Shown: in pieces, positions 18,023 through 24,968 of the stretch
How positions within the stretch are numbered: position 1 is the first letter of the stretch
Layout: every line of letters starts with the position of its first letter
Assembly (NCBI RefSeq): GCF_020439865.1
Contig: NZ_JAGRPF010000064.1
Location: 50,681-114,680 of the forward strand
Length of the DNA stretch: 64,000 bases
Direction: 5' to 3'
From: Prosthecobacter sp.
Lineage (GTDB): Bacteria; Verrucomicrobiota; Verrucomicrobiia; Verrucomicrobiales; Verrucomicrobiaceae
Notes under the pieces: generated by a model
Databases searched by the model: none
The model's input: only the letters and a program-made list of their open reading frames with translations
What the model was told of the DNA's origin: nothing
Translations under genes and position numbers: made by a program

Positions 18023-18856
18023 TTAAAGAGCGATGCCTTCAGGGATTTTCGCGGCCTTGGCCTCGCCGTGCGCGGAGTGCACGCAGGCATCCACGAGTTC
18101 CGTGCCGGCGGCGATCGTTTCCGCCACCAGATCGTTGAGGCGGTTTTTAAAGACGTAAAACAGAGCGAGGCTCGGGATGGCCACAAACAGACCCGCAAAG
18201 GTGGTCAACAACGCCACGGAGATGTCGCCGGCGAGTTTGGAAGGCTCCGCCCCACCGGTGATGGCCAGTGTTTCAAACGCGCCCACCATGCCGACCACGG
18301 TGCCGAACAGTCCGAGCATCGGCGCGATCTGCGCCAGCACGGAAAAATAGCCCACCCACTTTTGATAAGGACGGATTTCGCTGGTGGCGAAGTCCGCCAT
18401 CGCGCTTTCCACTTCGTCGCGCCCCAGCGTGTCCGCCTTGGTGGCGTCAAAATGCGGCAGCGCCACGGTCATCATGCGGCCGAGGAAGGTGGGGCTCTGG
18501 GCGGAGGTCTCAATCGCGCTGCGCACACGACACTGGTGCATCAGGTCCAGAAGCTGCAGCTTGAGCACCTTGGGGACAAACTTCCCTTTCGACAGCGTCA
18601 TCAGGCAAAGCACGGTGAAGGTAACCGTCAGCACGGAACAAAGGGCCAGCGGCGTCATGAACACACCGCCATCCGCCACCCATTTGACGAACCAGGACTT
18701 CGGCGCCGGCGCTTCTCCGTCCGCCGCTGCATCCGTCGCCTGCGCCAGCAGATCGGGAGTGAACACAAAGACCGTTGCGAAAGCCAGAAGAACGAGCGCA
18801 AGGCCGCGGTGGCGTGAAATCAGGGTGAATGAAGAGGTGGTCATGGCGAGTGGCAT
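18023..18856 (-). CDS. MotA/TolQ/ExbB proton channel family protein
   Basis: 277 residues. A hydrophobic N-terminal segment (about 16-36, possibly a cleaved signal as seen in longer ExbB forms) is followed by three family helices at about 65-88, 165-195 and 208-235. The MotA/ExbB core is recognisable in LAQIAPMLGLFGTVVGMVGAF and ISVALLTTFAGLFVAIPSL, including the conserved Thr residues lining the proton path. It is the first gene of a five-gene minus-strand operon with two ExbD-like proteins and two TPR-type proteins. An in-frame ATG at 18844 is an equally good start. The 149-bp gap to the divergent panB gene must contain the operon promoter, but no clear boxes are seen. Confidence 0.93.
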   Translation of the reverse strand: MPLAMTTSSFTLISRHRGLALVLLAFATVFVFTPDLLAQATDAAADGEAPAPKSWFVKWVADGGVFMTPLALCSVLTVTFTVLCLMTLSKGKFVPKVLKLQLLDLMHQCRVRSAIETSAQSPTFLGRMMTVALPHFDATKADTLGRDEVESAMADFATSEIRPYQKWVGYFSVLAQIAPMLGLFGTVVGMVGAFETLAITGGAEPSKLAGDISVALLTTFAGLFVAIPSLALFYVFKNRLNDLVAETIAAGTELVDACVHSAHGEAKAAKIPEGIAL

Positions 18857-19005
18857 TAATCCGATTTTTCGAGCGCTATTTCAACGGTTCGAGCTTCATG
18901 GTGCAAGGGGGAAATGCCCTGCGGGCCAAATTATTGGCTGCAAGAACACCAGGTGACGATGAGTCGGCTTGAATTCAGCCCAATGGACACGAAACATCCA
19001 CGCCC

Positions 19006-19773
19006 ATGCTGACCTCCCTCTCCGAACTCCCCGGGCGCAAGGCCCACGGCCCCAAGCTGGCTGTCTTGACCGCGTACGACTATCCGGCCGCCCGGATGCT
19101 CGACGATGCCGGGGTCGATCTCATTCTCGTGGGAGATTCGCTCGGCATGGTCGTGCTCGGACTGCCTGATACGACGGGCGTGACGATGGAGATGATGATC
19201 CACCACACCTCCGCCGTCTGTCGCGGCGTGAAACGCGCCGCAGTGATCGCCGACCTGCCCTTCGCCAGCTACCGCACACCGGAAGAGGCGGTGCTCCATT
19301 CCAAACGCCTGATCGAATGCGGGGCCAGCGCCGTGAAACTCGAAGGCGGCGTCGCCATGATCCCGCAGGTGCGCGCGATCATCGATGCAGGCATCCCCTT
19401 CGTCGGCCACATCGGTATGCTGCCGCAAAGCGTGAAGGAGGAAGGCGGCTACAAGAAAAAAGGCAAGACCAGCGAGCAGATCGAGCGCCTCATCGCCGAT
19501 GCGCAGGCGCTCGACCAGGCCGGTGCCGTGGCCATCGTGCTCGAAAGCATCGTTCCAGATGTCGCGACACAGATCACCCGCCAGATCAAAGCAAGCACCA
19601 TTGGCATCGGCGCAGGCAGCGGAACGGACGGCCAGGTGCTCGTCACGCCTGATCTCCTCGGCAGCTTTCCCTGGTTCCGCCCGCCGTTTGCCAAACCGCA
19701 TGCGGACGTGGCCGGCGAAACGCAGCGAGCCGTCCGCGAGTACATCGCGGAAGTTCAGGGCGCCTTGTCCTGA
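19006..19773 (+). CDS. panB: 3-methyl-2-oxobutanoate hydroxymethyltransferase
   Basis: 255 residues, standard PanB. It transfers a one-carbon unit from 5,10-methylene-THF to 2-oxoisovalerate, giving ketopantoate for pantothenate and CoA synthesis. Visible signatures are LTAYDYPAARMLDDAGVD near residue 20, VGDSLGMVVLG near residue 42 (Mg-binding Asp), VIADLPFASY near residue 83, KLEGG near residue 112, GHIGMLPQS near residue 133 and the closing IGIGAGSGTDGQVLV. No panC or panD is adjacent. The 3' end overlaps the convergent small gene at 19755 by 19 bp, an unusually tight arrangement. Confidence 0.96.
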   Translation: MLTSLSELPGRKAHGPKLAVLTAYDYPAARMLDDAGVDLILVGDSLGMVVLGLPDTTGVTMEMMIHHTSAVCRGVKRAAVIADLPFASYRTPEEAVLHSKRLIECGASAVKLEGGVAMIPQVRAIIDAGIPFVGHIGMLPQSVKEEGGYKKKGKTSEQIERLIADAQALDQAGAVAIVLESIVPDVATQITRQIKASTIGIGAGSGTDGQVLVTPDLLGSFPWFRPPFAKPHADVAGETQRAVREYIAEVQGALS

Positions 19774-19916
19774 CGCACATCCGGCGTCTCAAATTCCGTG
19801 CCGTGAATCTTCTCCGACTCATGCGGCGTGTTGAGCACCTTCCAGATGCACCAGGAGAACAGAGAGACGACGATGCCCACGGAGAGCAGCATGACGAGAA
19901 GGCCGGCGGTGGTCAT
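19755..19916 (-). CDS. 53-residue single-helix membrane peptide downstream of NSS transporter
   Basis: Found by reading the gap after the sodium symporter gene: ATG at 19916, TGA at 19755, 53 residues. It starts MTTAGLLVMLLSVGIVVSLF, continues SWCIWKVLNT as the rest of one membrane helix, and ends in a polar acidic tail (HESEKIHGTEFE...). The gene begins 27 bp after the stop of the NSS transporter on the same strand. Small single-helix proteins encoded directly after NSS transporters are known as methionine/alanine importer small subunits (MetS type), and size, topology and position fit that role here. Its last 19 bases overlap the end of convergent panB. Expression is not proven, but the hydrophobic helix and placement make it more than a chance frame. 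Confidence 0.72.
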   Translation of the reverse strand: MTTAGLLVMLLSVGIVVSLFSWCIWKVLNTPHESEKIHGTEFETPDVRQDKAP

Positions 19917-19943
19917 GGTGGCGTGTGTATTAAAGGTTGGTGA

Positions 19944-21686
19944 TCAGTCGTTCTTTGGCAGCCCTTTCTGGGCACGGGCGTAAGCATGGCTGCGAGCGGT
20001 CATAAGACCGAAGAAGACAAAGATGGCCAGCACCATCGCCACGCTCAACTGCGCCGCATTGCTCGCCTTATCACCGCCGAACAGATCGGTGATGTAGTAG
20101 GAATACTCGCCGGTCTTCCCTGCTGCGAGATCATAGCCGAAAACCTCCTTCATCAGCCACATGGCAAAGATGATCAAAAGGAAGCCCGGACAGATCCACT
20201 TCATGATCGGGCGAAACACCCACGGCACGCGGATTGCCGCGCCATGATGCAGTTCGGAGAATCCTTTCTCGATGCCCCACGACCAGCCGAACATGATGAT
20301 CTGGATCGTGGCCAGGATGAAAATGAGAAAGGTACCCACCCAGAAGTCCAGAGTGTCGAGAGCCTTGAGATCACCGGTGAAGTAAAGCACGAAACCGGTG
20401 CCGAACGTCGTCAGCAATCCGAGAATCGCCACCGAGGCACGCCGCCCTACGCCGAGCGCCTCCTCCACAAAGGCGATCCCGGGCTGTAGCATCGAGATCG
20501 AACTCGTCACGGCGGCCAGGAACAGCATGAAGAAGAATGCGCCGCCAAAGAACATGCCAAACGGCATCTGTGCGAAGACCAGCGGCAGCACCTTGAAGCC
20601 AAGTCCCACGCTGCTGCCCGCCACACCCGCCACGCTGGCGATGCCCATGAAGGCGACCGCCGCGGGCACGGTGATCAATCCGCCCAGTGCCACCTCACAC
20701 ACTTCATTGGTGCTGCTGGCCGTCAGTCCGCTGAGCACCACGTCATCATTCTTCCTCAGGTAGCTCGCATACACAATGATCACGCCGAAGCCGACCGAGA
20801 GACTGAAGAAAATCTGCCCCGCTGCCGCCAGCCACAGGCTCGGATTGGCAAGCTGTTCAATCACGCCCACCTCGCGCAGTTCCAAGGAGCCGCCGCTTGC
20901 CGCGACCTCCGCTTTAGCTTCTGCGATCGCCGCCGATCCCACCACCTCGCGCGGTTTCTCACCGGCGGCAGGCTGTGTCTTGGACACCATCACCTTCGTC
21001 GGATTCCACAAGTAACCAAGGCCATTTCCCACGGTGTCATGCGGCCGGGCCGGGTCCGGTGCGCCGAGCGTCAGCACCCGCACCAGCAGCAGCAGCGCCA
21101 GCACGATCAGCGTCGGCATGGCAATCTTGCACATCTTCTCGATGCCACCGGAGAGGCCGCGGTAGATGAGGTAGAAATTGAAGACAAAGACGCCGATCAG
21201 CCACGGCAGGGCGGCATGCCAGGAGAAGGTCATCGCCGAAGCGTCTTTGGCCGCGCCAACAAAACCCGCGAAGTAGCCCACCGTCTCCTTGGCGTCGTGC
21301 AGGCTCAGTTTGCCGCTCCAGAAGTTCACCGCGTAGCCCAGGCACCAGGCCTCGATCATCACGTAATACATGTAGATCACCACCGGCACGATCACGGCAA
21401 TGATGCCCAGATACTTCGCCCAGCGGTTGCGCATGATGCAGGCGAAAGCCCCGGGCGCGGAGTTGTAGCCCAGTTGTCCGGCATGACGCCCCATCGCCCA
21501 CTCCGCCCAGCCGATCGGAAGGCCGATGATCAAAAACGAAATCGCATACGCCAGCATGAACGCGCCGCCGCCGTATTGCGCCGCGAGTCCGGGAAACCGC
21601 AGGAAGTTGCCTAACCCGACCGCGCTTCCCGCGACGGCCATGATGACTCCAAGACGTGATCCCCAGGCTTCTTTTTTCTGCGACAT
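19944..21686 (-). CDS. Neurotransmitter:sodium symporter (NSS/SNF) family transporter
   Basis: 580 residues from the ATG at 21686. The frame continues upstream to 21749, but those 21 residues are not family-like. The first helix carries the NSS signature AVGLGNFLRFPGLAAQYGGGAF (sodium and substrate site around the unwound TM1). About eleven to twelve further hydrophobic segments follow, including GQIFFSLSVGFGVI (TM6 region). These proteins import amino acids or related solutes with sodium. A polar insertion of about 35-40 residues (about residues 228-268) sits in the loop before TM6, where LeuT-type proteins are short. The likely small partner peptide is encoded 27 bp downstream. The substrate cannot be told from sequence. 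Confidence 0.92.
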   Translation of the reverse strand: MSQKKEAWGSRLGVIMAVAGSAVGLGNFLRFPGLAAQYGGGAFMLAYAISFLIIGLPIGWAEWAMGRHAGQLGYNSAPGAFACIMRNRWAKYLGIIAVIVPVVIYMYYVMIEAWCLGYAVNFWSGKLSLHDAKETVGYFAGFVGAAKDASAMTFSWHAALPWLIGVFVFNFYLIYRGLSGGIEKMCKIAMPTLIVLALLLLVRVLTLGAPDPARPHDTVGNGLGYLWNPTKVMVSKTQPAAGEKPREVVGSAAIAEAKAEVAASGGSLELREVGVIEQLANPSLWLAAAGQIFFSLSVGFGVIIVYASYLRKNDDVVLSGLTASSTNEVCEVALGGLITVPAAVAFMGIASVAGVAGSSVGLGFKVLPLVFAQMPFGMFFGGAFFFMLFLAAVTSSISMLQPGIAFVEEALGVGRRASVAILGLLTTFGTGFVLYFTGDLKALDTLDFWVGTFLIFILATIQIIMFGWSWGIEKGFSELHHGAAIRVPWVFRPIMKWICPGFLLIIFAMWLMKEVFGYDLAAGKTGEYSYYITDLFGGDKASNAAQLSVAMVLAIFVFFGLMTARSHAYARAQKGLPKND

Positions 21687-21805
21687 GGTGGCGAGGTTAG
21701 GCAAAGCCGCACGAGGCGACAAGACTGTAGTTCGACAAACTTCCGCCACGTTTTCAAAGCAGCACTCGCGCCAGCGCCCGCATGTGCGAAACTTCCGCCT
21801 GTTTC

Positions 21806-23107
21806 ATGCGCTCCAGCCGTCTGCCGCTTGTCATGTTTATCGCCACCATCGCGCTGATGTCGGGCGCGCTCGGCTGGCTGGTCTTTGAAACGACGCGTGC
21901 GCCTGACATGCCGGTTGTTAAACAAACGGCACCGGTTTCACGCCCTGCACCTGCGGTGATGCCACATTCGGCGCCACCTCGTGCTTCTGGGCCTGCCAGC
22001 CCACAGCCCCCAGCTGACGCAGGCCCCCGGATCGAATCGCTCAATGTTCCCGGCGCCCTCCCGAACGAAGCGATCCTCACCTTTCGCACCGCTGAAGCTC
22101 TCGCGGCTTTTCGTGATCGCGCCGCCTCGCTCGGACTTGAGGTGCTCGGGCACGATGCCCGTCTCCGCAGCGCCCGCGTCCGCTTCAACAACACGCGCGG
22201 CCTGCAGGCGGACCTCGCCGCGCACGCCGACGACTACAACAGCGTCGGCCCGAACTACGTCGTTCGCATTCCTGGCCTTCCCGCTCCTGCTCCACAAACG
22301 GACACCTCCAACGCCGGCGGGCACGAGCCATTCCGCAGCCAGGGACTCAATGCCATCGGTGCGACCGGCGATCACAGCACCTGGGGCCGGGGTGTCACCG
22401 TGGCCGTCATCGACTCCGGCATCACCGCCCACCCTTCCCTGCAAAACGCCCAGATCACCCACATCGATCTCGTCAACGACGGTAGCGAGATGAACGGGCA
22501 CGGCACCGCCATGGCTTCGCTCATCGCCGGCAGCGGTAATAACGTCGATGGAGTCGCACCTGCCGCCAAACTGCTCGACATCCGCGTGGGCGACAGCAAC
22601 GGCGACAGCAACACCGCGCTGCTTTCCTCCGCCATCCTCAAAGCGACCGACCTCGGCGCTCGCGTCATCAACATCAGCCTCGGCTCCAACGGCTCCTCAC
22701 CCATGCTCGAAGAAGCCGTGCGCTACGCCCTGAGCCGCAACGTCGTCATCGTCGCCGCCGCAGGCAACGAACAGCAGACCGCGCTCTCCATGCCCGCCGG
22801 TCTCCCCGGCGTGCTCAGCGTCGGCGCCGTCGATGCCAGCGGCACGCAGGCCTGGTTCTCAAACTCAGGTACCGGCCTCACGCTCGTCGCCCCTGGTGTT
22901 GGCATTGTCTCCGCGTATGCCGACGGGAAACTCGTCATCGGCAGCGGAACTTCGCAAGCCACGGCCATCACCACCGGCGTCGTCGCCTCCTTGCTCGCGC
23001 GTGGCTACTTTGGCCCGAACATCATCCCTCTCCTCACCCGCACCGCCGAACCGCTCAACGCTCCCGCCACCGCCGTGGGAGCCGGATTGATCCAGATTCC
23101 GAAGTAG
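21806..23107 (+). CDS. S8 (subtilisin) family serine peptidase, membrane-anchored or secreted
   Basis: About 433 residues. The N-terminus MRSSRLPLVMFIATIALMSG is an uncleaved anchor or signal, followed by a Pro/Ala-rich linker and an inhibitor-I9-like propeptide (about residues 75-155). The catalytic triad is complete: Asp in VAVIDSGIT near residue 202, His in MNGHGTAMAS near residue 232, Ser in GSGTSQATA near residue 381. The oxyanion-hole Asn lies in AAAGNEQ near residue 320. It should act in the periplasm or outside the cell. I preferred the ATG at 21806; the one at 21782 adds eight residues with two Cys. It diverges from the NSS transporter gene and is convergent with lnt (20-bp gap). Confidence 0.9.
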   Translation: MRSSRLPLVMFIATIALMSGALGWLVFETTRAPDMPVVKQTAPVSRPAPAVMPHSAPPRASGPASPQPPADAGPRIESLNVPGALPNEAILTFRTAEALAAFRDRAASLGLEVLGHDARLRSARVRFNNTRGLQADLAAHADDYNSVGPNYVVRIPGLPAPAPQTDTSNAGGHEPFRSQGLNAIGATGDHSTWGRGVTVAVIDSGITAHPSLQNAQITHIDLVNDGSEMNGHGTAMASLIAGSGNNVDGVAPAAKLLDIRVGDSNGDSNTALLSSAILKATDLGARVINISLGSNGSSPMLEEAVRYALSRNVVIVAAAGNEQQTALSMPAGLPGVLSVGAVDASGTQAWFSNSGTGLTLVAPGVGIVSAYADGKLVIGSGTSQATAITTGVVASLLARGYFGPNIIPLLTRTAEPLNAPATAVGAGLIQIPK

Positions 23108-23127
23108 TTTCGTCCAAACGTGAATCA

Positions 23128-24849
23128 CTACACCATGCAACCGTTGCTGCGCTTCTGCCAGATCCCTGTCACCACGCACAGGACAAGCACTGAAATGGCA
23201 AACCAATCGCCAAAGCGTGCATAAAGCGTCATCGTGGGATGGCGCGGCACTTTGACCTCACCAGGCAGTGTGCCTTCTAAGAAAGAGCTTCCGGTGTCAG
23301 GATCGGTCAGCTTCGAGGTAATGCGGCCGTGGGTGTCGATGAAGCAGCTCACCCCGGTGTTCGTTGCTCGCACCATGGGGCGGCGCAGTTCAATGGCTCG
23401 AAAGAGCGCATTGGTCAGATGCACTTCTGGCTCCACGCTTTCCAAAAACCACCCATCATTGCTCAGGTTCACGATCATCTGCGGCGCGTCGCGCACGAAC
23501 CTCCGCGCCACACGCCCCACCGTGTCTTCAAAGCATATGAGCGGAATGAGCTGCACCTGCGGCTGCTCCAGCAGCAGCGGTTCGGTGCTTGTTCCTGGAA
23601 CGAAATCACCCGGCAGCACGCCGCGCAAAAATGAAAACGGTGGGATGTCGCGCAGCGGGAGGTATTCACCAAAGGGAACGAGATGCACCTTGTGATGTTC
23701 CTGCCGGTGATTCGCATTCCCACGAAACAACACGGCAGAAACGTGCCCTCGATCATCACTTTCATAAATCTCCGTGCCGGTGAGCAGGTTGAAATCACCT
23801 GAATGCAGCAGGTCGTCAAAGTAACGCTCGTGCCATCCTTCGGGAAGCTGATGGCCCCTATCGTAGAGATTCACCGGCAGCGCACTCTCAGGCCAGATGA
23901 CGAGATCGGTGGAGCTTTTACCGTCTTTGGCAGACGCATAGAGACGTGTGAACTGATCAAGACGTCGATAGACCTGCTCTGCGAGCCGACCCGTCCATGC
24001 GTCCACCTGCGCCACATTCGGCTGCACAAGCACGGTGCGCACGATGATATCGTCCCCGCCTTTCTCAGTCAGTTTCAGCATGCCATAGCCCGCGGTGACG
24101 AGCATGAGAATCAAAGCGACCGTGAAGTCGAGCCGAGTCTTGCATGTCCCTTCCCCGCGATAGGCATGAATCAGACGCGTGAGTGTGTTCCAAGCCGTGC
24201 AAGCCGCAAACACGGGAAGAAAGGACAAGCCCATCACGCCAACGAGATCCGCGGCCTGAATGAGCGGCAGATTGCGATGCATCGCCACACCAAGGCCATT
24301 CCAGCCGAAACCGGTGAACACCGTCGTGCTGCGCAGCCATTCACACGCCACCCACGCCGCAGCAGCAAGAAACGCACACGCCAGCGAGTGAAGCGTACTC
24401 GGCCACCATGCGTCCTTGGTCAGCGTCGTCACGCTCGGTCGTGCGAAGCGATGCGTGAACCAGGACCACAGGCCAAAGTACACCGCGCAATAACCGGACA
24501 GCCCGATCACTGCTCCGAATCCCATCAACTCCGGCCCCAATCCCACCCAAGAGTCATCGTATGCTCCACCCAGGGCCACACGCGACGAATGCCGCACCCA
24601 GCTCAAATTCGGAATAAAGAAGGCCAGTCCCGTCAGGTAGCCACGCCAGAACGGACGCATCTTCACGCCTTCGACATCTTTCCATGGCCACAACACCGCG
24701 AGCAACGGAAAGAGCCACAGCCAGACCGCGAGATCGGAGTTCCAACGCGGGAAGGCAAAGACCAAAATGCCTCCGCTGAGCAGCGGAGCGATGAGCATGA
24801 ACAGGCATAGTTTTTTCAAGTCGGTCACGGTTGCGGATGATGGCGTCAT
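23128..24849 (-). CDS. lnt: Apolipoprotein N-acyltransferase
   Basis: 573 residues from the ATG at 24849. Lnt N-acylates the N-terminal Cys of lipoproteins in the inner membrane, the last step of lipoprotein maturation. Six or more hydrophobic helices fill residues about 8-240. The nitrilase-like domain then carries the catalytic triad: Glu in IWPESALPVN near residue 317, Lys in HHKVHLVPFGEYLP near residue 386, Cys in LICFEDTVG near residue 438. A final helix is near the C-terminus (ISVLVLCVVTGIW). This makes true triacylated lipoproteins likely, which fits the lipobox-bearing products at 44634 and 54436. The 119-bp gap to the divergent dehydrogenase gene holds both promoters. Confidence 0.94.
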   Translation of the reverse strand: MTPSSATVTDLKKLCLFMLIAPLLSGGILVFAFPRWNSDLAVWLWLFPLLAVLWPWKDVEGVKMRPFWRGYLTGLAFFIPNLSWVRHSSRVALGGAYDDSWVGLGPELMGFGAVIGLSGYCAVYFGLWSWFTHRFARPSVTTLTKDAWWPSTLHSLACAFLAAAAWVACEWLRSTTVFTGFGWNGLGVAMHRNLPLIQAADLVGVMGLSFLPVFAACTAWNTLTRLIHAYRGEGTCKTRLDFTVALILMLVTAGYGMLKLTEKGGDDIIVRTVLVQPNVAQVDAWTGRLAEQVYRRLDQFTRLYASAKDGKSSTDLVIWPESALPVNLYDRGHQLPEGWHERYFDDLLHSGDFNLLTGTEIYESDDRGHVSAVLFRGNANHRQEHHKVHLVPFGEYLPLRDIPPFSFLRGVLPGDFVPGTSTEPLLLEQPQVQLIPLICFEDTVGRVARRFVRDAPQMIVNLSNDGWFLESVEPEVHLTNALFRAIELRRPMVRATNTGVSCFIDTHGRITSKLTDPDTGSSFLEGTLPGEVKVPRHPTMTLYARFGDWFAISVLVLCVVTGIWQKRSNGCMV

Positions 24850-24968
24850 TCGCCCATTTGCAAAACGATAAGGGGCAAAATCATCGCGGCCGATTTCCCC
24901 CAAAAGTTGTCAGCACATGGCTCTCGCCAAACAGCGTTGTTTGAGGCGAAACTCCCACACCACCGACC

